Origin: Cladorrhinum sp. PSN259
Lineage: Eukaryota > Ascomycota > Sordariomycetes > Sordariales > Podosporaceae
Assembly (NCBI GenBank): GCA_033725935.1
Contig: MU867065.1
Coordinates: forward strand, 744,001-808,000
Direction of reading: 5' to 3'
Length of the DNA: 64,000 nucleotides
Below are positions 11,524-21,951 of the stretch, one piece after another. Under the pieces are notes generated by a model. It saw nothing but the letters and a program-made list of their open reading frames with translations, did not search any database and was not told where the DNA came from. Numbering within the stretch: position 1 is the stretch's first letter; each line of letters begins with the position of its first letter. Both the position numbers and the translations under genes were made by a program.

Positions 11524-13492
11524 GATGATTAATCAGAGTGTAAAAGATGCAAGATGCAAAGCACAAACTAAACTGCCAGATGAAGGGGTGACGATCAGCC
11601 CTCTTTTATCTTTTCTCGCAGTCACTCACCCCATCTTTTCTCGCAGTCAGTCACTCCATCTTTTTTGAGACCCGAGTAATTTTTTTACAAATTCCTTTTG
11701 TCTTGGCTGTCGTGCATCCGATATCCGTACCTGCTAATGATCATGGGAGTGATGTGCTCTGGAGATAGCTGCACCTCCCAAGACATGGCTGAGCGGATCG
11801 GGATGCTTGGACCAATGGCGAGTGGAGGTTCCAAGCACTAAGGCCAGTCTATTGAATGTGGCCAGCACACCTGGGCGGGTTTTCTTGGCTTGGTATTTTC
11901 GTATTCACCTTGATCGCTCTCGGATATGGACAGACGAGTGGAAATGCCAAGGCGTGAAGGAATCAAACTCGCAAGTTTTCCAGCCGGAAAGATGTCGAAA
12001 AAGAATAATACTGCAGCAAATGCTGTTTGGCCGAATCAACCCGAGGAAGCAATCCATCCACACCGCCGCCAGACTCGCCATCTAGCTGCACACAAGTTTC
12101 CCCACGTTCACGTTGTCGGTCCACATGCACAATGTTCGTATTGGCGGGAGGGAGTCATTCCCAATCTGGCGGCGCCGCTTACGTCGGATCTTTTCTATAG
12201 AACAAGAGTCTATTTCTGAGTATGATCTGAGTCAGTTCATGGACGGAAATAGCGGCAGTTTTTTTTTCCTGCTCCGTTGCTGCTGATAAGATGCTGCCGT
12301 CTGCTTACTGCCCGACTAAACTCACCAATAATCGTAAATACGATGTAGTATTGCATGAGAAAACAGAGCCCAATGGTGGTATTATTTTGTGCTATTCGAG
12401 TGCAGTGGCAGGCAGTATGCAGATCAGCACATGATCAAGATTCTGATAAGCACTCCATCACTCGATCACACCGAGGCAACGCCATGAACTGCAGCAACGA
12501 AATACCTACTGAACCAACATGTACATACTTCCGAACTCTCCGACTCTCACCGAGAAGAAAAAAAAAGTTGGTTTTTTTTTTACATGTACGACATCAAACT
12601 CGGACTCACATGATGCTGATCCCGGCATGGACATCTGATTGTCATTGTCAAATTTTTTTTCTCTTTTTCTTTTCCTTTTTCAAAATCCCATGACAATATT
12701 TTGTCTATTATTTTCAAGCACAATCTCCGGTTCAGTATTCGACTGAATCATGGGGAAGTCCGCGAAATTCGACCGAGTCATGGCACAGACGTTCTGAAAA
12801 TCATGACAATTGAATTAAACGGTTTTTGTTTGTTGACGTTGAAATTAGGGGTTCACCTTGCATGTTCCCGAAAAAAAAGAAACGCCAGAAAAAAGAAAGG
12901 GAAAGAAAAAAAAAAGAGCGAGATCTGACTCTCACATCATATCACGATAGCCGCTGTCAAAGGATTTGTGCAACCGGGACGGGAAAATGCGAAAGCAGGT
13001 AACAAGGTGTGTGTGAAATTCTCGGGAAAAAGAAGGCCATGATGTGATCAAGGCAGGCAAGGTCACGTACAGTAGATACACCTCGTGATGCAGACTGACG
13101 AAAATTGACAATGCCTTCAAAAGCCGCAGCAGCAGCGCGAGCGGGCGGGGTATTTTTTCAATCGAGTTTGGTCTCATGCACGGCGCGCGGGACGAGCATA
13201 TGCAGGGCTGGCCAAGAGTGCCAAAGGTTGGGTGTTTTTCGGGGACCCAGCAGATCAGCCGCAATCACACCTCTGGGCGGGAAAACCAAGTTTAAACGAA
13301 CGAGTTGGAATGGTTGGGATTTTGGTTTTTGTTGTGGTTGGGATGGAGTGGAGAGGGGAACGACTACTCAAGCTTTTGCCGTGCAATATCGGGGTATTGG
13401 CAAAGTCTTGGTGGTTCCGAATTGCTGGGAAGATGAACGACGTCTCATGATAATCATAAAAAGTAATCTACAGTTTTTTGAAAGCGCATTCA
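11524..13492. other. Intergenic, ~2 kb, no gene supported
   Basis: It begins with the chitin deacetylase promoter, including imperfect direct repeats of a TCTTTTCTCGCAGTCA-type unit near 11607-11650. The rest holds only short ORFs and A- or T-rich tracts (12560-12680, 12870-12915). No family could be recognised. Confidence 0.5.
11605..11665. repeat. Short direct repeats in chitin deacetylase promoter
   Basis: A unit reading roughly CATCTTTTCTCGCAGTCA recurs about 30 bp apart, with a third partial CCATCTTTT copy. It lies 90-140 bp upstream of the minus-strand ATG, so it could be regulatory or simple slippage. Confidence 0.45.
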
Positions 13493-15109
13493 TCAAGCTT
13501 CCTCTGGATACCCTCCAGAGCGTGTCAGCTGTGCATCGTTGCATGTTCTGCTTCCTGGTCGTCGTCCTTCCTTGATCAACCGCCTGGTTTGCCGCCATCC
13601 CATTCCCTTTTTCATCACCACGAAGACGACAGGCACAAGCAAGAGATATAGTCCTCCAAAAAAGGTAAAAGCATAGGCAAATCCTATCGCGTTGATCAAG
13701 GGATTGATGACGGCCGTCGCCAGTGCGCCCATCAAGCACTTGGCTAGATTGTACGCTGCAAGCGCGGCGCCGGACCTCTCTGGGAAGAGATCAACAATCA
13801 ACGAGTTGACCGAATTGTTGACGCCGACAAGTGAGAATCCAATGGCAAACACGAGAGCGCACACCTCCTCGATGTCTGCGTGGTTGGCCGTGATCCATCC
13901 CCAGCAGAGGACGACGGCAACGCTGAGCAGCAGCAGCGGAAGCGTAATCTGCAGTCGAACTTGCTCAATGGGAAAATTAGCCAAATCCATCTTTTTCTTC
14001 TTGTCGACGGTGATGCCGAGATTCCTCGCGTGTCGCCGGTAATTCCAATTCATTCCGGGCCCGACTACCACCGTGGCGAGGATGGCTCCGACGGCCATGG
14101 GGAGGTACATGAGTCCGATCTCGAGCGAGTTGAAGTGGTAGATCTCTTGGAAATGGTGCGGAACGGCGGTGCCGATTGCGTATACGCCCGAGATGACGAC
14201 GCCGCCGATTAGCAAGAGGAGACAGAGCTCGAGGTCGCGCAGGAGGATGAATGACGAGAACAGGTTGACGGCGGCGAGCTTGCGTTTGCTTGTGGTCATG
14301 TCGTACGATGGCTTCTCGAGGCTCCCCATATTTTGAGGGCGTGGCGATGACGCGTGGTGCCGGCGGTGGGATATTGCCTGCCAGATCGTGCGGTATATCA
14401 TCGCTCGTGGTCGGACGGATCCATCACCGACCACTTTGCGGCACGTCTCAGGGAGGAAGATGAGAAGCAGCGCAAAGTTGATGCCCGCGCAGATTGTGAG
14501 CATCCAAAAGATGCTTCTCCATCCGAGTCTCATGGTCATTGCTCCGCCGATCACCGGACCAATGCTGGGCCCAAGGATGGAGGGAAGGGCCGTGAGGGCC
14601 ACGTAGCTTCCTCTTTCCGCGCTGGTTATTGTGTCTGCCACTACTGCTTGGCCTAGTACCATGATTGTCGCCGATCCGGCTGATTGGAGGCATCGCACGA
14701 TGAGGAGCTGGCGGTACTTGTCGGCGAATGCAAGGCCGATGTTGGCTGGGATGTAGAGGAGAAAGCAGATGATGTATGCTGGTCGTCTCCCGAGGCTATC
14801 TGTAAAGCCGCTGAAGAGGATGGGTGTAATGCCCTGAAATATCATGTAGGTGGTTACTGTGAGGTTGATCTTTGCTGGAGTTACGTGGAATTCGTCCCCC
14901 AACGCGTTGAGTGCCGGGAGGTAGACTTGTGCAGTTAGGGGATTGTAGAATCCACCTATTGCTGCCGCACCCACGAGGAGGATCTTTTGCCATCCAGAAT
15001 AGATGCTGTATTGTTCCGTCAGTTCAGAGACTGGCTCCGAGTGCATCCGAGTATCCGAGTCGGATGCCGCCACCGAGGCCGGGTCTGGGTCGGTTGTAGA
15101 GTATACCAT
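13493..15109 (-). CDS. MFS drug/H+ antiporter (DHA1, QDR-like)
   Basis: Single-exon 538-aa plasma-membrane transporter. The ATG at 15109 is the first in frame. The longer reading frame begins only at a GTG. The cytosolic N-terminus is followed by 12 predicted membrane helices with a central loop rich in basic residues (about 245-300). Signature sequences are the loop 2-3 motif FTDSLGRRPAY, the helix-4 Arg region IVRCLQSAGSA, and the helix-5 antiporter motif SILGPSIGPVIGG, with LGWRSIFW following. These fit the DHA1 family of multidrug or small-acid exporters (Qdr/Flr1 type). It lies about 1.1 kb downstream of the CmcJ/NvfI-like gene on the same strand and could export a product of that locus (inference). 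Confidence 0.92.
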   Translation of the reverse strand: MVYSTTDPDPASVAASDSDTRMHSEPVSELTEQYSIYSGWQKILLVGAAAIGGFYNPLTAQVYLPALNALGDEFHVTPAKINLTVTTYMIFQGITPILFSGFTDSLGRRPAYIICFLLYIPANIGLAFADKYRQLLIVRCLQSAGSATIMVLGQAVVADTITSAERGSYVALTALPSILGPSIGPVIGGAMTMRLGWRSIFWMLTICAGINFALLLIFLPETCRKVVGDGSVRPRAMIYRTIWQAISHRRHHASSPRPQNMGSLEKPSYDMTTSKRKLAAVNLFSSFILLRDLELCLLLLIGGVVISGVYAIGTAVPHHFQEIYHFNSLEIGLMYLPMAVGAILATVVVGPGMNWNYRRHARNLGITVDKKKKMDLANFPIEQVRLQITLPLLLLSVAVVLCWGWITANHADIEEVCALVFAIGFSLVGVNNSVNSLIVDLFPERSGAALAAYNLAKCLMGALATAVINPLINAIGFAYAFTFFGGLYLLLVPVVFVVMKKGMGWRQTRRLIKEGRRPGSRTCNDAQLTRSGGYPEEA

Positions 15110-16220
15110 TGCAGGATTCGATCTTGGCTGTGATCTAGTACCAAAGCTTTGATCATTGACCGTCTGAGTGTGGGAAGCTGGTTTAATGATGGCACACCTG
15201 GGTCTTGGTTGTCGAGATGGCGGCCCAGGAGGTAATGTAACTCGGATGCATTGACCCTCATGATCAGCAGTGCAGGAAAAGAGTTTGCTGCCAGGCAGAT
15301 TTGTCTTGGGTATCACAGCATTTCCCTTGGCGATTATTGACTGTCAAGCGGAACATATTGATGTTCACCCGGATCACTCCTGGTTGTCTTTCAGCCCATC
15401 TTGGTATGTTATTGGAATGTGATAACCGCATTGGGTATGCTCTTCGTCTCAAGTCCCTTTTGATCTCGTTTGGGAAAGGTTATCCGGGCATACACTTGGA
15501 ACCCCCTTTTTCGAGTAAACAGTCAGGTGGGTACTGACCTGGCATTACTTGGAAACGCACAAGTATTGGCGGAAAGCACTCCGAATAGGCTATTCTTCTT
15601 CAATTTTTCACAAAACCTCAATTTTTGCAGTTGAAGGGATTGTAATCTCAGCAACAACCAACTACTTGAAGGAAGCATGGCAGTTCCAAAAAGAAAGGAC
15701 ATGGCTCCTCATTGTGACCCTTTACTTGTCCCACCCTATACATGGGTCGACCTCGGCATTCCAGAGAATTTAAAGTGAGTCTGTCTGACATCCATCGCAG
15801 CCAGTATCAAGGCGGAAAGGAGCGAGTGTCCAGCCTGAGATCATGTCTCGGTGTGTTCGGTACGCTCATGATGCCGAGCCGCCCAAGAACCTCAAGGTCA
15901 TCATTTTGTAATGTCTTGTTGAATTCGTGCTATGACCCGTTAAATTGCCATCCGGCGATCCCAAGATATCTGGACGGTCCAAGCGTTGAGACTCCTCTCC
16001 CTCTCCCATCACAATCAAGGCATGGCTCGGGACGGCCCTTGACGAAATGGAGGCGCTTTCCGTGACACCTAAATTCAAGACATTTATGGCCGCGATACTG
16101 CGTGGTCGGATCACCCGGCACCCGAGACTTGGAGGAATGGAGCTTTTTCAAGTCCGGTACCAGTTAAATTCTATCTACCTGTGACTAACTAGCACAGAAC
16201 AAGCTCAGATCGACACAAAT
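15110..16220. other. Intergenic spacer
   Basis: About 1.1 kb between the transporter start and the oxygenase stop, on the same strand. It contains the transporter promoter. Short ORFs here have no recognisable domain. Confidence 0.5.
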
Positions 16221-17123
16221 TTACTCGTCGAAAAAGACCCAAGCTCTGACTTCAATGGAGCAGCGGGTGGGCGCGTTCTCGACGGTGTTGTCATCCCAGA
16301 ACGCTCCGTGGGGCACCACCTTGCTGACATCGCTATCCCCGGAAGAAAACACAAACACCTCATCCCTCTTCATGTCACTGGCATAATAGTACTCGTACGC
16401 GTTCTCGTGCTTCAGCACGCTGTCCTGGGACTTGGGCCCGCGGATGGCAATGCGGGGATCATTCCTCGGTTCCACGACAGCCATGTGGGTGTCGTAGTCC
16501 CAGCCGACCACCTTTGTGTGGTCAATAAAGGCGAGCGGCCAGCTCTGCACCGTGTCGTTAATGCCGCGCCAGACGTTGATCTGGGCGAAGCGCTTGTGCT
16601 TGGTCATCAACTCTGTGGCCTTTTGGGAACCAAAGTGCTCGATGATGCCGTCGCGGAGGGTGAGGCGATCACGGTCGACGTGGGCAATGGGGAGGGATGC
16701 CTTTGTCATGGCTACGTTGGCGACATTTTTGGAGCCAAAGTCGCGAGGATTGGCACCGTTCTGGCGTACACGAAAGATGTAGGGCTCTACGATGGGCGCG
16801 CCTGTGAGCTGCTGGATGATTGCCTTGCACTCGGCATAGTAAACTTGCTCAATAGCTTTGCGGCCGTCTGGTGTCATGCCGGCAAGGAGTTGTTCCGGTG
16901 AGAGAGTTGTGCTGTGGCTTGAGAGTTCGTAACCGTTGTCCTTGAGAGTCGGCTTGTTGCTGAGAGTGCGGATGTTGTGGGCGACGATGTCGATCCGCTT
17001 GGGTTCGTTGACGTTGGTTTTGCCAGTGGCATAGTCAACATAGGCAGCGCCATTATCCTTGGTGCCATTCCACATGCACAGGAAGCCTGTGGTAGATGTA
17101 GGGGCAACAGTGGTAGTTGACAT
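16221..17123 (-). CDS. CmcJ/NvfI-family oxygenase (AsaB-like hydroxylase/desaturase)
   Basis: Intronless 300-aa protein starting at the ATG at 17123. It matches the fungal family annotated as GA4-desaturase- or AsaB-like, related to CmcJ of cephamycin biosynthesis and to NvfI, the Fe(II)/2-oxoglutarate enzyme of novofumigatonin biosynthesis. Family landmarks visible are RIDIVAHNIRTL near residue 45, EPYIFRVRQNG, the middle SLPIAHVDRDR and INVWRGINDTVQSWPLAFID, and the C-terminal EVFVFSSGDSDVSKVVPHGAFWDD. His in AHVD and His in VPHGAF are likely metal ligands. Length is normal. The gene is divergent to the citrate-synthase-like gene, with 664 bp between the start codons, which suggests shared regulation. 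Confidence 0.85.
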   Translation of the reverse strand: MSTTTVAPTSTTGFLCMWNGTKDNGAAYVDYATGKTNVNEPKRIDIVAHNIRTLSNKPTLKDNGYELSSHSTTLSPEQLLAGMTPDGRKAIEQVYYAECKAIIQQLTGAPIVEPYIFRVRQNGANPRDFGSKNVANVAMTKASLPIAHVDRDRLTLRDGIIEHFGSQKATELMTKHKRFAQINVWRGINDTVQSWPLAFIDHTKVVGWDYDTHMAVVEPRNDPRIAIRGPKSQDSVLKHENAYEYYYASDMKRDEVFVFSSGDSDVSKVVPHGAFWDDNTVENAPTRCSIEVRAWVFFDE

Positions 17124-17787
17124 GTTTATGGTAGGACTGAGGGATGAAGGTTGAGATCTGTGATTGAGTCTGGGAATCTGTGGAGAGAAGTGAGGGATAT
17201 CCGTTTTTATTATTGTGGTGACCTCTTTCGATGACGGTCTTTTGATCGGGTCAGGGCCGCTGATGACTCGGAGTTACAATCATGCCCACGGTGCCCAGAG
17301 AACGGACGTGATCAGCGCGGTGGGAAATTGAATGGTAATATTGTAGATTGAGAAGGGCGTCTATTATTGCATCCAACAATGGCTTCCTATTGGAGGCTAC
17401 GCAATGGAGAAAGATGTATTTAGCTGGCTACAGCATTCCCGGGTATTACCCCGGCTGCAGCAGGGTACGGCCACTCATAGTAGGCCGCACACCAATTCCC
17501 CCGATCCCATCTCGATCATGGCCCCTCGGATGGGTCAGACACGGGAGCCAGAAAGGTGAGCATGTGGGCCTCCTGCATTTCTTGGGCGGGATTATTCGTC
17601 AAACAACCGAACACTCTTGATTTACGGACAAGCGCGAGACATTACAAGAGACATCGGAGGGGATGGTAACATTATCGAAATGATGAAAAAGGAAATGATA
17701 AATACCGTTCAATAGACTTGATATCAGAGAGAAAATAAATCACAACAGACACTCTTCCGCAACCAATTATTCCCCTCTTCAGTAACC
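17124..17787. promoter_or_regulatory. Divergent promoter between oxygenase and citrate-synthase-like genes
   Basis: This 664-bp gap separates two start codons facing away from each other, so it must carry both promoters. Several CGG/CCG triplets, the half-sites of fungal Zn2Cys6 regulators, occur across 17220-17620, but no symmetrical pair stands out. A short ORF at 17348-17620 has no features and is not called. Confidence 0.5.
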
Positions 17788-19498
17788 ATGGAAAACACTC
17801 AAACAGGCCAGCTTCGTGTCGTAGACTCTCGTACTGGCACCGAATATGAGATCCCAATCCACGACAACTACATCAGAGCCAAGGATTTGGCATCTATCAC
17901 CATACCCGACCCCGAAGATGACAACGGCACTCCTCAAAAGCTGACAGTTCTAGACAATGGTTACGAGAACACAGCATGCATGGAATCCGAAATAACTTAC
18001 ATGTAGGTGATCTTCCATGCCCTTTTTTCAGTGCTGCCCCTGACAGTGTTCACACTTCACAGCGACGGCCACCGAGGTACAATCGAGTACCGGGGGATTC
18101 CCATCCAAGACCTGTTCCGCGATAACGACTTTGAGGATGTTCTTCACCTCCTAATCTGGGGCCAACTGCCCACCCCGTCTGAGAAGAAGGCCATCAGGGC
18201 TGCCATCAGTGCCGCTCAAATGCCCCTCAAAAGCGTCATAAGTACAATATCAGCATTTCCGTGAGCCTGCTCCAATCCACCGAGGAAAAATGGCAACGTG
18301 CTGACTTGGACGCAGTCGTGATTCTGAGACCTATCCCATGATCATCGCCGGGCTGAGTGCCTTCATCGCAGCCGACAAGGTAGCCACGGAAGCCCGACAT
18401 CAACACAAGCCAATGTTCCACAGCGACCTCAAAAAGGCCGACAAAGCCATCCTGCGTACCTTTGGATACTACAGCACCACCGTCGCTCTCGTTCACTGCC
18501 ACAAACGCAACATCCCCTTCACCAAGCCAACCCCCGGCGGCACCCTGATCGGCAACCTCCTGGTCATGATGGGCATCACCAACCCAGCCACGGGCGGCTC
18601 CGGTCCGGATCCCGAAATCGAAGCCTGTCTCTCCAAGCTCTGGATTCTCTACGCCGACCACGAGATGACCAACTCCACCGCGGGGATGCTGCACACGGCA
18701 TCGACGCTCACCGACCCGACCTCGTGCATCATGGCGGGCCTCATCTGCGGGTTCGGCCCTCTACACGGCGGCGCAATCGACCTTGCGTACTCGTCCCTCG
18801 AGATGATCAAGGACCCTTCCTACGTGCCCGGCTTCATCGAGGCCGTAAAGGCCAAAAAGTTCCGGCTGTACGGGTACGGACACCGCATCTACAAGACGAG
18901 GGACCCCCGCTTGGGGCTGATCGAGGAGCTCATCGAGCGGAACCGCGACAAGGTCGGGTCCAATCCGCTGTTGAGGGTTGCCTTGGCCATTGACAAGATC
19001 GCGAGCCAGGATGAGTATTTTGTCAAGAGGAAGCTGAAGGCCAATGCCGATCTGCTGGGATGTTTTTTGTATTCTGCCTTGTAAGTGCCCCCGTGGACTT
19101 TTGTCGTGATAAAGACAGCTGACAGTAACGGGGGCAGGGGCTTTGAGCAGGACATGATCACCGCTATCATCTGTCTGTCGAGAATTGCGGGCGGGCTGTC
19201 ACATTGGCGTGAGACTCTCGGTATGTATTTTAGTAATTCCTTGTCTTTTGCTCAAGCTGACCGTGAACAAAAAGTCAAACCCATCAAGCTGTGGCGTCCC
19301 CTGCAGATATACTCAGGTCCCAAACCAACCGTCACGACGAGGCCAAATGAGTCTCTATCTTCTCTCGAGACACCCATGAACGAAAAGACATGCGTGGATG
19401 TCCAGCAGATCGATCCGGCAAAGTCTTTGGGGAAGAAACACAAACTCCCCTTCAAGCTGCGCATGTATCTGTGGGCAAAGACCTGTCTGTCGGTGTGA
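17788..19498 (+). CDS. Citrate synthase-like protein (non-mitochondrial type)
   Basis: Condenses an acyl-CoA with oxaloacetate in the citrate synthase family. Exons 17788-18002, 18063-18260, 18316-19080, 19138-19220 and 19275-19498 give 494 aa. All four introns are 54-60 bp with clean GT..AG ends and restore family sequence: TYIDGHRGTIEYRG across intron 1, SALGFEQDMITAI across intron 3, and HWRETL-VKP across intron 4. Catalytic residues are present: His in ADHEMTNST, GPLHGGA, His in GYGHRIYKTRDPR, and the Asp of KANAD where canonical enzymes read PNVD. The N-terminus shows no obvious mitochondrial presequence and resembles the bacterial-type 'DSRTGTEYEIPI' opening. Fungal paralogues of this kind make alkylcitrates in secondary metabolism, and 2-methylcitrate synthase is another relative. 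Confidence 0.9.
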
Positions 19499-19910
19499 GT
19501 GGGTTCAAGTTGGGATACATGCAATATACGAGCCAGGAGGGCAGTGCGGTGATTTTTTTGGGGGTTTGACACTAATAATCCGTAAATCGTTTGATCAAAC
19601 ACCTTGCAGTTAACATGTAGTCATTAGGCTATCGAATAGAATTTATTGTGTATTTACAAATACAGAATGATATTATTAAAGGTATCATTATTAGATGGCC
19701 CTTCATGTTAACGGCCCTGAACAGAACCATAAAAAGGTGATAAACAAAATAGACACCACCTGTACCCTTACATATCATATACATATATATACATATACCA
19801 ACGTGACCATCACACTCTTCCAGCCTCTGTTCTCACACTTGATCATACACACACAACCCACACCACCTCTCAACTCAACAACCCCTCAACTGCGTTTTCC
19901 AAGACCTCTC
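19499..19910. other. Convergent 3' spacer
   Basis: About 400 bp between the converging citrate-synthase-like and MARVEL-type genes. AT-rich, with no gene. Confidence 0.6.
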
Positions 19911-20571
19911 TTAGACCGTCGTGACACCATGACTACCATTCACCGTGCCGGTAGTGGTAGTCAAGGGACGGTCCTTCTCGACGTTCCCATTGCTCACCAA
20001 CCTGTTACGACGGGCATTGGCCCACATCAGCGCCTCCATGATGGCATTAAGAAAGAGATAAGAGCTATGCCACAACCATCAGTATACATCGGCTTCAAGA
20101 GACTTCAAGAGTAAAAACTCACAACCCAATAATCCAAAACGCCTGGACGGCGTGCTTGAGCCGGCAATGATTCGACCTATTCACGGGATTGTTGGGGTTG
20201 GACAGCGGGGTGTTGGGGTTGTAGGTCAACATGGGCGGCGGGGAATTGTAGTAGCACCGGTGGCCCGCGTAGTCCTGGCTCGAGAAGATGAGCCCCGTGA
20301 GCCAGAGGTAGGACAGCAAGAGGTTGAGCGGGAGGAGGTATCCCCTGTAATTCTTGAATGCCGGGCTGATGGAGGCAAAGAGGTAAAAGAAGAGCGTGAG
20401 CACCGCTATGACCTCCTCGTAGACGAGGTGCGTGTTGCGGTAGCGGTACCGGTGAAGCAGGTAGGAGATGATTCCCGTAATGATGGTCGACGAGGCGAGG
20501 ATGATGAGGTTGTGCAGCCCCAAAAACGTCCGCACGATGGGGTTGTCGAAGAGGTGGCTGGCGCTGTCCAT
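19911..20571 (-). CDS. MARVEL-like four-helix membrane protein
   Basis: Exons 20571-20123 and 20064-19911 (58-bp intron) give 200 aa. The ATG at 20571 follows an unlikely Lys/Arg-rich in-frame leader without ATG. Four hydrophobic segments are visible: residues about 18-40, 50-72, 80-100 and 143-165. A Cys-containing loop (DYAGHRCYY...NHCRLKHAVQAF) precedes helix 4. The fourth helix (FWIIGFSYLFLNAIMEALMW) is created by the splice. Topology and the KHAVQAFWI block fit fungal MARVEL-domain proteins, which sit in plasma-membrane or vesicle membranes. Specific role unknown. Confidence 0.78.
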
Positions 20572-20922
20572 GTTTTTCCCTTTTTTCCGCTCTCCCCTTT
20601 TTTTATATCTTTGTCTCTGTTGAAACAAATGGGACGACTTGTGCAGGTAGGTAGGTGGAAAAGAAACCCCAAGAGGTTTGCCAGCTCGGTGGAAGAAGCA
20701 GATTTTAAAAGGAAGGAGGATAAAGTAAAGGTGACATAATATGCTGGCAATCTGCTGGCAATGCTATTCACTTGACACGTTCGCAGTAGGCTTATATGAC
20801 GTCTTAGGGTGTCTAATGTGCATGGGTTGATGTGGAAAGGATTTGATGTTTTGGTCAAAGAATGACGACACCCTTGCGTTCATCACGGAGAATCTCTCCG
20901 TTCCTTGGAGACAAATGTTGAT
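20572..20922. other. Intergenic spacer
   Basis: A 350-bp gap between two minus-strand membrane-protein genes. It holds the promoter of the MARVEL-like gene and nothing else recognisable. Confidence 0.55.
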
Positions 20923-21951
20923 TCAATCAATTTCTGTCTCCTCCTCTGAGCGCCCTGACCGTGTAGTAGACCGTCCCGTGTGCAAATCCGACCTATCATG
21001 ATCCGTTGATCGAGGTTGACCTGGAGTTGGATTTGACCCGGAGTGCCCAATACGGCTCAACGAGCGAGCTGGAGATCCAAATCTAAATAAGTGGACAACG
21101 GGTTTGGAATGTCGGACACACCTCACGACCGGACCCATGACAGGCAAGGTAGCGCAAACAAGAGAAACCCCAGAGTGAAGTGACGTCCAGACGACAATTT
21201 CGTAGTGCTTGGGGACTCGGCCGTGGGGGTCGTAGCCGACAACGACACGAACGATTCCCGTGATGATGACGAAGCCGCCGAGGAAAAAGATGCCGCCGGC
21301 AGAAAGCTTCTGGTGAAATGTAAGCCGGACTCTGCTGAGCGCGCCGATAGGCAGGGCGAGGACCAAAACATCGAGGACAAGCTCTGCACTTCCAGCAGCC
21401 GCCCAAAAGACGTTTTGGTTGAAGCAGTATCTTGGGTCTTGCAGCGTGTTGATCCAGTTGTACTCGAGGGGGACGCAGCTCGTCAAATTGGCAACCGTGG
21501 TTGCGATCCAAAATGCAATGACCAGCCCGGTAACCGTCCAGAGCTGATATCGAAATATTCTGTCCTTGTCGAATATCCTGTTGTACATGATGAGGATCCC
21601 CAGCTTGGTCGTGGTCGCCACCGAGAAGTAGATGATGGCCAGTGCCAGGAGGAGTTTGAGGTAAAGGGCGACTTCAGAAGCGTCCGTCTCGGTCGGGGTG
21701 TCGATGTTCCGCAGCATTCCATTGGCGATGGTGTAGCACCAGACCAGTATTGCCCCCAGGCTGAGGAATAGCATTGTTGCAAACAAAAGCATCCAGTCGT
21801 CCCATTTGACCCCTTGGCGAAACGCTACTCGTATGTAGAAGCGGAGGACGATGAAGACGATGACGAGGAGGGCACAGATGCCGCTGACAACCAAGATGGC
21901 GTTTGCATCCCCTGACTCTCCGGTCGGCACGAGGGCGGCCGGATCCGACAT
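20923..21951 (-). CDS. Rhodopsin-domain (PTH11-like) integral membrane protein
   Basis: Single-exon 342-aa protein with seven predicted helices, starting at the ATG at 21951. Family landmarks of the fungal rhodopsin domain are the basic-aromatic loop RFYIRVAFRQGVKWDDWMLL after helix 1, a conserved Cys loop (LTSCVPLEYNW and RYCFNQ), LDVLVLALPIGAL in helix 5 and the helix-6 stretch LGGFVIITGIVRV. The tail from about 285 is hydrophilic, rich in Ser/Arg/Asp, and lies in the cytosol by family precedent. There is no CFEM domain. Relatives include PTH11, a surface-sensing receptor-like protein of Magnaporthe. A 44-nt GT..AG segment near the start of the tail could be an intron that would change the C-terminus, but the unspliced reading is kept. 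Confidence 0.85.
   Translation of the reverse strand: MSDPAALVPTGESGDANAILVVSGICALLVIVFIVLRFYIRVAFRQGVKWDDWMLLFATMLFLSLGAILVWCYTIANGMLRNIDTPTETDASEVALYLKLLLALAIIYFSVATTTKLGILIMYNRIFDKDRIFRYQLWTVTGLVIAFWIATTVANLTSCVPLEYNWINTLQDPRYCFNQNVFWAAAGSAELVLDVLVLALPIGALSRVRLTFHQKLSAGGIFFLGGFVIITGIVRVVVGYDPHGRVPKHYEIVVWTSLHSGVSLVCATLPVMGPVVRCVRHSKPVVHLFRFGSPARSLSRIGHSGSNPTPGQPRSTDHDRSDLHTGRSTTRSGRSEEETEID

Noticed and set aside
13493..15316. 607-aa reading for the MFS transporter
   Set aside because: Extension starts at GTG and has no transporter-like content. The ATG at 15109 is better.
18236..18694. 152-aa minus-strand ORF within the citrate-synthase-like gene
   Set aside because: Antisense shadow of an exon with intact catalytic motifs.
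20152..20739. 195-aa plus-strand ORF opposite the MARVEL-like gene
   Set aside because: Arg/Val/Glu-rich antisense shadow. The minus strand has four clean membrane helices.
21205..21771. 188-aa plus-strand ORF opposite the rhodopsin-domain gene
   Set aside because: Antisense of seven-helix coding sequence, with charged low-complexity content.
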